From Candidatus Cloacimonadota bacterium (GTDB lineage Bacteria > Cloacimonadota > Cloacimonadia > Cloacimonadales > TCS61): 11,073 nt of DNA. The stretch covers positions 1 to 11,073 of the forward strand of contig DAOUUD010000040.1 in NCBI GenBank assembly GCA_030668345.1. The letters run 5' to 3'. The notes beneath the pieces were generated by a model that saw nothing but the letters and a program-made list of their open reading frames with translations, made no database searches and had not been told where the DNA came from. Below, in pieces: positions 1-6,701 of the stretch (position 1 is its first letter; every line of letters starts with the position of its first letter). The translations under genes were made by a program, and so were the position numbers.

Positions 1-436
1 GGCTAATGTAACACGAACTTATAAAAATGCTGTCAAACTGATTTCTGAAAACAAAAAAGTTCCGGAGAATTTAAAAAAAGAACTGAACAAAGTGAGCCAC
101 AGATATTATACTGAGGGTTTCTTTGATAGCTTTGATTCTGCAACCACCCAGTTTTATGATTCTTCCACCTATATAAGAGATTACCAATTTATCGGTGAAA
201 TAATAAAAAATGAAAAAAAATCCATTTATATTGCTGTCCGGGCTAAATTCAGTGTTGGAAATGAGATTGAGATCATCTTCCCTGATATGAACAACGATTT
301 CTTGCTTGAAGTATCGAATCTTTACAATGAGGAAGGAGAACCTATCTCCTTTAGCAAACCCAACACGATCGTCAGGATTGATATCGACAAAGAAATTCCC
401 TCTTATGGAATTGTGAGAAAAAAAATTCGGAAATAA
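1..436 (+). CDS. Peptidase U32 family protein, C-terminal part (YegQ/TrhP-like), 5' truncated
   Basis: The reading frame is open from base 2, so the gene starts left of the window; only the last 144 residues are visible. A GTG at 92 could be mistaken for the start, but the frame continues upstream without a stop and the upstream residues belong to the family. The run from about base 86 (VSHRYYTEGFF) matches the end of the U32 catalytic region, where family members carry an 'SxRxYxTGF' stretch. The last ~80 residues (IGEII...KFSVGNEIEI...EEGEPI...PNTIVRIDI) look like the small beta-barrel Peptidase_U32_C domain. That domain occurs in YegQ/TrhP-type members, which act in prephenate-dependent hydroxylation of tRNA U34 rather than as proven proteases. 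The tRNA role is transferred from the family, because the Fe-S cysteines lie outside the window. It ends five bases before the TPR-SPOR gene, so co-transcription is likely. Confidence 0.85.
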   Translation, partial: ANVTRTYKNAVKLISENKKVPENLKKELNKVSHRYYTEGFFDSFDSATTQFYDSSTYIRDYQFIGEIIKNEKKSIYIAVRAKFSVGNEIEIIFPDMNNDFLLEVSNLYNEEGEPISFSKPNTIVRIDIDKEIPSYGIVRKKIRK

Positions 437-441
437 AATAT

Positions 442-1392
442 ATGAAAAAAATAGTATTAATACTGTTTATACTACTTTCTGTTAATCTGTTCAGTCAAAA
501 CGATACGGAGTTAAAACAGCTTTTCGAAAAGGCTAAAGCAAGCAATGAGCAAAGTAATTTCATGCCAATCTATGAAGATCTATCAGCAAATCATACAGAT
601 TCCTATTATGGACAATTAGCGCTCATGGAACTGGCAAAGATATATATCCTGGAAAGAAAATATAGCAATGCCATAAAATCTTTAAAAATGATTCATCATC
701 AGGACATTGCAGATAAACAATACTGGCTGGCAAAAGCGTACTTGAAAGAAGATAAATTGCAGCTTGCAATTGTCTCTGCCCAGATATTTATTTCCGAATC
801 GGACGATAACGATAAGATCGAAAATGCGTATTTCATCATTGCAGAAGCTTATATTCAACAAAACATGTACAAGCGCGCATTTAATACATTGGAGACACTG
901 CGAACTTCCAAATATATTAATAATAATATCCCGCTTCTTCATTTTAAAATGGGAAACTGTAAAGAACTTATGGGCAAATATGAAGATGCCCTGATTTGTT
1001 ATAAAAAACTTAAAAAAGATTTTCCCTATCACCAATACAGTTACCTGGCGGAAGACAGGTTGTTCGAACTGAAAAATGATGATAAGATCAATGTCTCTCT
1101 TTCTAATATAAATTCTTATCGACAAGATGAACCGAAACAGGAAACTGAAGCAGCAACCGGAGAATATAAAGTCTATTTACAGGTGGGAGCTTTCAGCTCG
1201 GAAGAGAACGCTGTTAAGCTGGGTAAAAAAGTAAAACAAATCGGATATGATTTTATTGTCTTCTCAAAGATAAAAGATAATGATCAATTATTTGTGGTGG
1301 CTGCAGGACCTTTTGAAAAGGATAAGAAACTGAAAGAAGCAATGAAGAAACTGGAAAAAAATGACATGAAACCTTATGTAATAAAAAGATAA
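442..1392 (+). CDS. Exported TPR-repeat protein with C-terminal SPOR domain
   Basis: The 316-residue protein opens with a signal peptide: two lysines, then a hydrophobic stretch to about residue 17 ending in LFSQ. There is no lipobox cysteine, so it is probably a soluble periplasmic protein rather than a lipoprotein. Residues ~25-215 form at least four TPR-like helical pairs, for example around ALMELAKIYILERKYSNAI and ALICYKKLKKDFP. A low-complexity linker follows, then a SPOR domain from about residue 242 to the end (YLQVGAFSSEENA ... LFVVAAGPF). SPOR domains bind glycan strands of septal peptidoglycan stripped of stem peptides, so a role in division or wall turnover with the TPRs as a protein-docking scaffold is reasonable but inferred. 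It lies five bases after the U32 gene and seven before mutS. No clear Shine-Dalgarno precedes the ATG. The specific partner is unknown. Confidence 0.85.
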   Translation: MKKIVLILFILLSVNLFSQNDTELKQLFEKAKASNEQSNFMPIYEDLSANHTDSYYGQLALMELAKIYILERKYSNAIKSLKMIHHQDIADKQYWLAKAYLKEDKLQLAIVSAQIFISESDDNDKIENAYFIIAEAYIQQNMYKRAFNTLETLRTSKYINNNIPLLHFKMGNCKELMGKYEDALICYKKLKKDFPYHQYSYLAEDRLFELKNDDKINVSLSNINSYRQDEPKQETEAATGEYKVYLQVGAFSSEENAVKLGKKVKQIGYDFIVFSKIKDNDQLFVVAAGPFEKDKKLKEAMKKLEKNDMKPYVIKR

Positions 1393-1399
1393 TAAGACC

Positions 1400-4027
1400 A
1401 TGAAAAAAAAGAAGATGCTCACTCCCATGCTGAAGCAATTCCTGGAAATCAAGAACCAGCATCCTGATAAACTTATTCTGTTTAGAATGGGTGATTTTTA
1501 CGAGACTTTCTTCGATGATGCCAAAGTTGCTTCCAAAGTACTGGGCATTACTCTTACAGCCAGGAATAAAAAGGCAGATGATCCCATTCCACTTGCCGGA
1601 TTTCCTCACCATGCTTTGAACAATTACCTTGATAAATTGGTGAAGTATGGTCTTAAAATTGTTATTTGTGAGCAGCTGGAAGATCCCAAAAAAGCTAAAG
1701 GACTTGTTAAAAGAGGAATTATCGATATTATTACACCGGGCTCTATAATAGATGGTCACCTTATAGATAAAACAGATCACAATTACCTGGCTTGTATATA
1801 TTTACACGAAAAAAAAGAGCAGCTGGGTTTTTCGGTTATTGATGTTTCAACGGGTGATTTTCTGTTCACCGAACTTGGTAGATCTCAACTTAAAAATGAA
1901 TTAATGCGCTTGAAACCTGCAGAAATAATAATCGTAGATAAAGAAGTTGAAGCATTGATCAATAAGAAAGAATTGGAATATGATCCGACGATAACGATTT
2001 TCGATAGCTGGTATTTCGAACCCGATGAAGCTGAAAAAGCATTAAAAGATCATTTTGGAACCTCAACATTGGAAGGTTTTGGAACCCAGAACAAACCTGC
2101 AGGTACTACTGCTGCCGGTGCAGCTCTTTCTTATATTAAATCACTGAAGAACGAGCAGCTAAAACATATCAGTCAACTCAGATATTATTCTCTGGAAAAC
2201 TTCATGCAGCTTGATGAAATATCTCGCCGTAACTTAGAACTAACCCGTTCTATTCGCTATGGAAGCAATTTTGGAACATTAATTTCTGTTATCGATAAAA
2301 CAGAAACACCCATGGGTGCTAGAAAACTAAGGGACTGGCTTCTTAATCCTCTTATCGATCTGGAACAGATAAATTCCAGATTGGATGCGGTAGGATGTTT
2401 TAAAGAAAATATTGCCTTCACAAATGATCTGCGTGCAATCCTGAAAAACATTGGAGATCTAAGCAGGATAATCGGTAAGATAGGAACTAAACGAGTAAAT
2501 CCGCGAGATGTAGAAGCTTTGAAAAACTACCTGGAAACTGCTCCTTTGGTTTCTGAACTGCTCCAGGAATTCAATGACCCACTTATCTGTCGGATAAAAA
2601 ATGATATCCGGGATTACTCTAATATCCTGAACCTGATAAAATCTGCTATCTGTGAAGAACCACCACTTCTGATTACTGATGGGAATATTATTAAAGACGG
2701 ATACAATCAAGATCTTGATGAACTGAGAGAGATAAGTAAAAGCGGCAAAGGCTGGATAGCAAAACTGGAAAACGAGGAACGAAAAAGGACCGGCATCTCT
2801 TCCTTGAAAGTAAATTACAACAAGGTTTTTGGCTATTATATTGAAGTTACAAAAACACATAAAGATAAAGTTCCTGATCATTATATCCGCAAACAGACGC
2901 TGGTAAATGCAGAACGCTTTATCAGCCCCGAATTAAAAGAATATGAAGCAAAAGTATTGGGAGCAGAAGAGCGGATTAAGAATTTAGAATATGAACTTTT
3001 TTCCGAAATTCGTGAGCAGCTTTTCGAACAGGTTGAATTAATGCAGATGTACGTTGAGGTCATATCACAGGTAGATGTGCTGGCAAATCTGGCTTTTATT
3101 GCCTATCAACACAATTATATCAAACCCGACTTCAACACTGATGGTCTGGTTGAAATAAAAGGGAGCAGACATCCGGTTATTGAACAGCTTTTAGAGAATG
3201 AAGATTTTATTTCAAACGATGTAAACCTAGATGATCAAAACAATCTTATTTCTCTTATCACAGGTCCAAACATGGCAGGAAAGTCCACTTATCTTCGCCA
3301 GGTAGGGCTTCTATCCATTATGGCACAAATGGGAAGTTTCATCCCGGCAGAATCTGCTAATTTACCTGTTTTTGATAAAGTGTTTACCAGGGTAGGAGCT
3401 TCCGATAACCTAGCTATGGGACAAAGCACGTTCCTGGTGGAAATGATAGAAACTGCCAACATTCTTAATTCAGCTACACCACGGTCACTTATTCTTCTGG
3501 ATGAAATTGGGCGCGGCACCAGCACATTCGACGGATTAAGCCTGGCTTGGTCTATTGTGGAATATATCCATAATAATTCAAAGATCTCTGCAAAAACACT
3601 TTTTGCCACACATTATCACGAACTCACAGAATTAGAAAATGTACTGCCCAGAGTTAAAAATTATAATATCGTAGTAAAAGAATGGAACGATAAAGTGATC
3701 TTTTTAAGAAAGATCGAACGAGGTTCTGCAGACCAGAGTTATGGCATCCAGGTAGCCCGGCTGGCTGGTATACCTTCTAAAGTAATTAAGCGTGCAAAAC
3801 AGATACTGCACAACCTGGAAGAACACGAATTAAGCCCGCAGGGTCTTACTGCAACAGCAAAAAGACAGCTTGCCAGGAATACTGATCAAATAGACATTTT
3901 CGATGCCATCATAGAAAAAGCAGACCAGAAAAATGAGATACTGGAAGAGATCAAAGAGCTTGATATTGATAACCTGACCCCTATAGAAGCGATAAAAAAA
4001 CTTTCGGAATTGAAAGATAAATTGTAA
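1400..4027 (+). CDS. mutS: DNA mismatch repair protein MutS
   Basis: The 875-residue protein is full length for MutS (usually about 850-880). The mismatch-reading Phe-x-Glu motif is at residues 33-35 (GDFYETFFDD), where Phe stacks on the mispaired base. Connector, lever and clamp domains follow, and the ATPase domain begins near GSRHPVIE. Walker A is GPNMAGKS at residues 622-629, Walker B is ILLDEIGRGTST with Asp701/Glu702, and the H-loop is FATHYHEL. The C-terminus ends with the usual LTPIEAIKKLSELK helix used in dimer/tetramer contacts. MutS binds mismatches as a sliding-clamp ATPase and recruits MutL; mutL is not in this window. The ATG at 1400 sits seven bases after the SPOR gene with no strong Shine-Dalgarno; an ATG at 1415 (MLTPMLKQF) is a possible alternative start. 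No frameshift or missing key residue is seen. Confidence 0.98.
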   Translation: MKKKKMLTPMLKQFLEIKNQHPDKLILFRMGDFYETFFDDAKVASKVLGITLTARNKKADDPIPLAGFPHHALNNYLDKLVKYGLKIVICEQLEDPKKAKGLVKRGIIDIITPGSIIDGHLIDKTDHNYLACIYLHEKKEQLGFSVIDVSTGDFLFTELGRSQLKNELMRLKPAEIIIVDKEVEALINKKELEYDPTITIFDSWYFEPDEAEKALKDHFGTSTLEGFGTQNKPAGTTAAGAALSYIKSLKNEQLKHISQLRYYSLENFMQLDEISRRNLELTRSIRYGSNFGTLISVIDKTETPMGARKLRDWLLNPLIDLEQINSRLDAVGCFKENIAFTNDLRAILKNIGDLSRIIGKIGTKRVNPRDVEALKNYLETAPLVSELLQEFNDPLICRIKNDIRDYSNILNLIKSAICEEPPLLITDGNIIKDGYNQDLDELREISKSGKGWIAKLENEERKRTGISSLKVNYNKVFGYYIEVTKTHKDKVPDHYIRKQTLVNAERFISPELKEYEAKVLGAEERIKNLEYELFSEIREQLFEQVELMQMYVEVISQVDVLANLAFIAYQHNYIKPDFNTDGLVEIKGSRHPVIEQLLENEDFISNDVNLDDQNNLISLITGPNMAGKSTYLRQVGLLSIMAQMGSFIPAESANLPVFDKVFTRVGASDNLAMGQSTFLVEMIETANILNSATPRSLILLDEIGRGTSTFDGLSLAWSIVEYIHNNSKISAKTLFATHYHELTELENVLPRVKNYNIVVKEWNDKVIFLRKIERGSADQSYGIQVARLAGIPSKVIKRAKQILHNLEEHELSPQGLTATAKRQLARNTDQIDIFDAIIEKADQKNEILEEIKELDIDNLTPIEAIKKLSELKDKL

Positions 4028-4042
4028 CATCGGATGATAATT

Positions 4043-4459
4043 ATGGATTATAAGAATTTAACTTCTCCCTGCGGATTGGATTGCTGGAATTGTATTATGT
4101 ATCTTTCCAAAGATAACAAAGCAATTCGTAAGATGCTATCAAAAAAAATGAATCTTCCTGAAGATAAAGTTTCATGTCCCGGATGCAGGAATTCAAACGG
4201 TACGATAGATTTCCTCGATATGAAAGAACCCTGCAAAGTATATAAATGTATAACCAGAAAACAAATTGATTTCTGCTCTGAATGTAATGATTTTCCCTGT
4301 GAGAATCTTCAACCCTATGCTCAACTTGCAGATAAAAGACCTCACAATATTAAAGCGTTCAATCTCTGTTTAATTAAAAAAATGGGTTTGGAAGTTTGGG
4401 CAAAAACAAAAGCAAAATCTGTTAGAGAAAGTTATTTTTCTGGCAAGCTGGAATTATAA
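4043..4459 (+). CDS. DUF3795 cysteine-rich protein
   Basis: A small protein of 138 residues (141 if translation starts at the ATG at 4034). I prefer 4043 because GGA at 4032-4034 lies at a proper distance from it, but directly abuts the upstream ATG. The protein has the DUF3795 pattern: CGLDCWNC near the N-terminus, a CPGCR knuckle, then CKVYKC and a final CSECNDFPCENL. These paired cysteines point to a metal site, either zinc or an Fe-S cluster; which one cannot be told from sequence. The function of DUF3795 is not known. It follows mutS by 15 bases and its stop codon directly abuts the ATG of the next gene, another cysteine-rich small protein, so the two are probably translationally coupled and may act together. 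Confidence 0.85.
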   Translation: MDYKNLTSPCGLDCWNCIMYLSKDNKAIRKMLSKKMNLPEDKVSCPGCRNSNGTIDFLDMKEPCKVYKCITRKQIDFCSECNDFPCENLQPYAQLADKRPHNIKAFNLCLIKKMGLEVWAKTKAKSVRESYFSGKLEL

Positions 4460-4873
4460 ATGATAATCGTAAGTGCCTGCCTTGTAGGTATCAACTGCAG
4501 ATATGACGGTGGAAACAATGCCAATCAGAAAGCTATTGAGATGGTAAACAAAGGTTTTGCCATTCCGGTATGTCCCGAGCAGTTAGGCGGATTGACCACA
4601 CCCAGAATTCCTGCGGAGATCATTGGGAATAAAGTTATTAATAAAAATGGTGAAGATGTTACCGGTTATTTTAAGAAAGGTGCCCAGGAGACACTACAAA
4701 TAGCTAAACTGGCAAATTGCCGGAAAGCAATATTAAAACAGAGTTCTCCCTCCTGTGGTTGTGGTAAAATTTACGATGGTACTCATACTGGAAAGATAAT
4801 TGCCGGTAAAGGTATTACAGCAAAATTGCTAGAAGCTAATGGAATAAAAATTATCACTGAAGAATATCTGTAA
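4460..4873 (+). CDS. DUF523 family protein (TudS/YbbK-like, putative Fe-S desulfurase)
   Basis: The 137-residue protein carries the full DUF523 signature: SACLVGINCRYDGG at residues 5-18, CPEQLGGLTTPRIPAEI at 38-54, GEDVT at 64-68, and KQSSPSCG at 93-100 followed by YDGTHTG. Cysteines at 7, 13, 38, 87, 99 and 101 include the conserved set that family members use for an Fe-S cluster. One DUF523 protein, TudS, has been characterised as a [4Fe-4S]-dependent 2-thiouracil desulfurase. Transferring that exact substrate here is inference; the family assignment is firm. The length matches stand-alone DUF523 domains. The ATG directly follows the TAA of the DUF3795 gene with GGA about eight bases upstream. 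It is the last gene of the left operon; a hairpin begins seven bases after its stop codon. Confidence 0.9.
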   Translation: MIIVSACLVGINCRYDGGNNANQKAIEMVNKGFAIPVCPEQLGGLTTPRIPAEIIGNKVINKNGEDVTGYFKKGAQETLQIAKLANCRKAILKQSSPSCGCGKIYDGTHTGKIIAGKGITAKLLEANGIKIITEEYL

Positions 4874-4904
4874 TAAAAAATGCCGGAATACTACGCTCCG
4901 GCAT
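4874..4904 (-). terminator. Intrinsic terminator of the HU/mS38-like operon
   Basis: A perfect 8-bp inverted repeat (ATGCCGGA at 4880-4887, TCCGGCAT at 4897-4904) encloses a 9-base loop. Read on the minus strand the hairpin is followed at once by a T run (complement of the A run 4875-4879), the classic intrinsic terminator form, and it lies about 40 bases after the end of the 31-codon gene. On the plus strand the same hairpin follows the DUF523 stop codon but has only a weak T-containing tail, so it may slow plus-strand transcription too. Confidence 0.8.
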
Positions 4905-4945
4905 CAATATTCATTTGGACAAAATTCTCAATAACTATTTATAAA

Positions 4946-5041
4946 TTATTTGCCCTTTTTCTTGTGTCTGTTCTTACGAAGTCTTTTTTTTCGTTTGTGA
5001 TTACTGATCTTGTATCGTTTCCTCTTTTTTCCGCAGGGCAT
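4946..5041 (-). CDS. 31-residue basic ribosomal-type protein (AURKAIP1/COX24, mS38-like)
   Basis: This short frame starts at the ATG complementary to 5039-5041 and ends with TAA at 4946-4948. The product begins MPCGKKRKRYKIS and ends RKNRHKKKGK; most of its residues are Lys, Arg or His. It matches the tiny AURKAIP1/COX24-domain proteins annotated throughout Bacteroidetes (typical form MPSGKKRKRHK...THKRKKRLRKNRHKKK), which are related to mitochondrial small-subunit protein mS38. A strong Shine-Dalgarno (GGAGG, complement of 5046-5050) sits five bases before the start. It lies 18 bases downstream of HU on the same strand and ahead of the intrinsic terminator. I infer a small-subunit ribosome or rRNA-binding role; this comes from family resemblance, not from this sequence alone. 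Confidence 0.85.
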   Translation of the reverse strand: MPCGKKRKRYKISNHKRKKRLRKNRHKKKGK

Positions 5042-5059
5042 TAATCCTCCAGGTGTCTA

Positions 5060-5353
5060 TTAAAGTTTATCTTGATTAGCTTCGTTGACTTCGTCTTTGA
5101 AAGCTCTTGAGAATTTAAAAGTGGGAACAACCCTTGAGGGAACCTGTACTTTCTCTTCTGTTTTTGGATTGCGACCAATACGTTCTTTACGAAGTTTAAG
5201 TTTAAAAGTACCAAATCCTCTGATCTCGATGTGCTTACCGTCTTTCATAGAATCTTTTACAGCTTCCAGAAAAGCGTCAACAGCAAGAGCCACATCTTTA
5301 CGAATAATACCTGTTTCAGCCGAAACTGATCTAACTAAATCTGCTTTTGTCAT
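5060..5353 (-). CDS. hup: HU/IHF family DNA-binding protein
   Basis: A 97-residue histone-like protein, slightly longer than the usual 90 residues because of a charged C-terminal tail. It shows the family order: an N-terminal helix pair (MTKADLVRSVSAETG), the GFGTF turn at residues 46-50, and the DNA-intercalating arm with RNP at 61-63 (IGRNPKTEE), closing with a PTFKFSRAFKDEV helix. HU dimers bend and compact DNA. The ATG has a good AAGGAG ribosome-binding site (complement of 5363-5368). It is the first gene of a two-gene minus-strand operon with the 31-residue basic protein and is divergent from the sugar dehydrogenase. HU and IHF subunits cannot be told apart safely here; HU is preferred as the general form. 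Confidence 0.95.
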   Translation of the reverse strand: MTKADLVRSVSAETGIIRKDVALAVDAFLEAVKDSMKDGKHIEIRGFGTFKLKLRKERIGRNPKTEEKVQVPSRVVPTFKFSRAFKDEVNEANQDKL

Positions 5354-5465
5354 AATTTATTTCTCCTTCTTAAATTATAAACGCTATTCCTTCTCTAAAA
5401 ACAGCTTTTTTCTGTCAAGCACTTTTTATGTAACTTAATAAAAATAGGCATCTTACAAGAAAATA

Positions 5466-5479
5466 GGTTAATCTTAACC
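5466..5479. repeat. Short inverted repeat in the divergent intergenic region
   Basis: GGTTAA and TTAACC (5466-5471 and 5474-5479) are perfect complements separated by two bases. Dyads of this size can be operators, and it lies between the divergent HU and dehydrogenase genes. In such AT-rich DNA it could also be chance. Nearby, AAAATAGG occurs twice (5441-5448, 5460-5467). Confidence 0.3.
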
Positions 5480-5508
5480 AATTTCAGGTCATTTTCTGCC
5501 CTATCAAA

Positions 5509-5530
5509 GATGATTAGAATCGATGATTAG
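5509..5530. repeat. Direct repeat GATGATTAG x2
   Basis: GATGATTAG occurs at 5509-5517 and again at 5522-5530, a 13-base period. It lies in the divergent intergenic region and might be a tandem protein-binding site, though the period is longer than one helical turn. It is recorded as a visible repeat only. Confidence 0.3.
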
Positions 5531-5577
5531 TTATCATTTTATGCGTGTGAATCCTCTTTATTACAGCTATTTATTTA

Positions 5578-5606
5578 TTGACAGCAATAAAGTTAATTAT
5601 TATTTG
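5578..5606 (+). promoter_or_regulatory. Possible promoter of the dehydrogenase-lipid operon
   Basis: A perfect TTGACA (5578-5583) is followed after 16-17 bases by an AT-rich TTATTTG stretch (5600-5606) that could serve as -10. It lies about 35 bases before the GTG start at 5642. The -10 is a poor match to TATAAT and is also one base off the Bacteroidetes TAnnTTTG form, so this is only a candidate. It is the only clear -35-like hexamer on this strand in the 288-base intergenic region, which otherwise shows no gene and no obvious structured RNA. Confidence 0.35.
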
Positions 5607-5641
5607 GATGAATTTAAAATTATTTAAGTTAAGGAATAATA

Positions 5642-6676
5642 GTGAATCTAATAAAGTTTGGATTAATCGGTTGTGGTCGTATTTCAGCTAAACATTTTGA
5701 GGCAATTGCACAAATCGAGAATGCTGAAATTATTTCCTGCTGCGACATTATTGAAAAAAAAGCCAGAGAAGCTTCTGAAAAATATAATATAAAAACTTAC
5801 TATAAAGATTATAAAAAAATGCTGGATACAGAAAAGCTCGATGCTGTTCTCATCTGTACTCCCAGCGGTTTACATCCCCAGATGGGTATCGAAGCTGCCA
5901 ATAGTAAAATACATGTTGTAACCGAGAAACCTATGGCCATTACACTTGAATCTGCAGATGAGCTTGTTAATGCCTGTGATTTGAATGAAGTCGAACTTTT
6001 CGTGGTAAAACAGAATCGCCTTAATCCTCCTATTCAACTTCTGAAAAAAGCTATTGATAAAGGCAGGTTTGGAAGATTATTCAGTGCAAATGCTACAGTT
6101 CGATGGACTCGACCACAAAATTATTATGACATGTCAAAATGGCGGGGTACATGGGAATTTGATGGCGGAGCATTTATGAACCAGGCTTCCCATTATTTCG
6201 ATCTTATCCAATGGTTAATGGGACCGGTGGAATCTGTAATGTCTTTCACTACCACTTTAAATCATGATATCGAAACCGAAGACCAGGGAGCTGGTATCAT
6301 TCACTTCAGGAACGGGGCGATTGGAGTGGTTGAAGTAACTATGAATACTTATCCCAAAAATTACGAAGGCTCAATTACCATAATGGGTGAAAACGGTACT
6401 GTAAAAATTGGTGGAGTAGCTGTGAACAAAGTTGAACACTGGGTATTCAAAGACTACGATGACGATGATAAACTGATCGAAACAGTGGAAACCAATCCCA
6501 TCAGTGTTTATGGATTCGGTCATTTGGGATACTTAAAAGATGTGGTGAAAGTACTGCAGGAAAATGGTAAACCAAAAATAGACGGTCGCAGTGGCAGAAA
6601 ATCATTAGAAATGATCCTGGCTATGTATGCCTCTGCCAGAACCGGAAAAAAAATAGCAATTCCACTAAAAAATTAG
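5642..6676 (+). CDS. Gfo/Idh/MocA oxidoreductase, WlbA/WbpB-like UDP-sugar 3-dehydrogenase
   Basis: The 344-residue protein has an N-terminal Rossmann fold with GLIGCGRIS at residues 7-15 for NAD(P), the CTPSGLHP segment, and the catalytic-lysine motif EKP at 95-97. The C-terminal alpha/beta domain carries RWTRPQNYYD, WRGTW, and DGGAFMNQASHYFDL at 174-188, with His184 and Asp187 in the usual active-site positions. The combination of VKQNRLNPP, FMNQASHYFDL, EGSITIMGENGTVKIGG and VYGFGH is what I associate with WlbA/WbpB, which oxidises C3 of UDP-N-acetylglucosaminuronic acid on the way to diamino-uronic sugars. The family is certain and the substrate probable. The partner aminotransferase, acetyltransferase and epimerase are not in view. 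It starts with GTG, supported by AAGGA at 5631-5635. It is divergent from HU and is the first gene of the right operon, 25 bases before the prenyl synthase. Confidence 0.85.
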   Translation: MNLIKFGLIGCGRISAKHFEAIAQIENAEIISCCDIIEKKAREASEKYNIKTYYKDYKKMLDTEKLDAVLICTPSGLHPQMGIEAANSKIHVVTEKPMAITLESADELVNACDLNEVELFVVKQNRLNPPIQLLKKAIDKGRFGRLFSANATVRWTRPQNYYDMSKWRGTWEFDGGAFMNQASHYFDLIQWLMGPVESVMSFTTTLNHDIETEDQGAGIIHFRNGAIGVVEVTMNTYPKNYEGSITIMGENGTVKIGGVAVNKVEHWVFKDYDDDDKLIETVETNPISVYGFGHLGYLKDVVKVLQENGKPKIDGRSGRKSLEMILAMYASARTGKKIAIPLKN

Positions 6677-6690
6677 AATGCCCTAATAAA

Positions 6691-6695
6691 AGAGG
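6691..6695 (+). promoter_or_regulatory. Ribosome-binding site that fixes a TTG start
   Basis: AGAGG lies six bases before the TTG at 6702. It supports this unusual start codon for the polyprenyl synthase, because no in-frame ATG lies at a suitable place and the protein already has a normal family N-terminus from here. Confidence 0.6.
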
Positions 6696-6701
6696 TTAAT
6701 T

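Noticed and set aside
92..436. A complete 114-residue gene starting at GTG 92
   Set aside because: The frame is open from base 2 and the upstream residues continue the U32 family sequence, so this is the 3' end of a longer gene, not a small gene.
682..1125. Long antisense open frames opposite the SPOR gene, mutS, HU and others
   Set aside because: They lie opposite well-supported genes, their proteins look like out-of-frame translation rich in Phe/Ile/Ser/Cys, and none has a recognisable domain.
4880..4904. Hairpin as a dedicated plus-strand terminator of the mutS-DUF523 operon
   Set aside because: The plus-strand side lacks a proper T run after the stem, whereas the minus-strand side has one; it is assigned to the minus-strand operon with only possible bidirectional use.
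5374..5418. Minus-strand HU promoter from TATAAT (5374-5379) or TTGACA (5413-5418)
   Set aside because: The two hexamers are 33 bases apart, too far to work together. The TATAAT box would start the transcript right at the ribosome-binding site, and no good -10 lies 15-18 bases after the TTGACA.
5556..5592. Inverted repeat CTTTATT ... AATAAAG as a terminator or structured RNA
   Set aside because: Only seven AT-rich pairs around a 23-base loop; it is weak and expected by chance in this composition.
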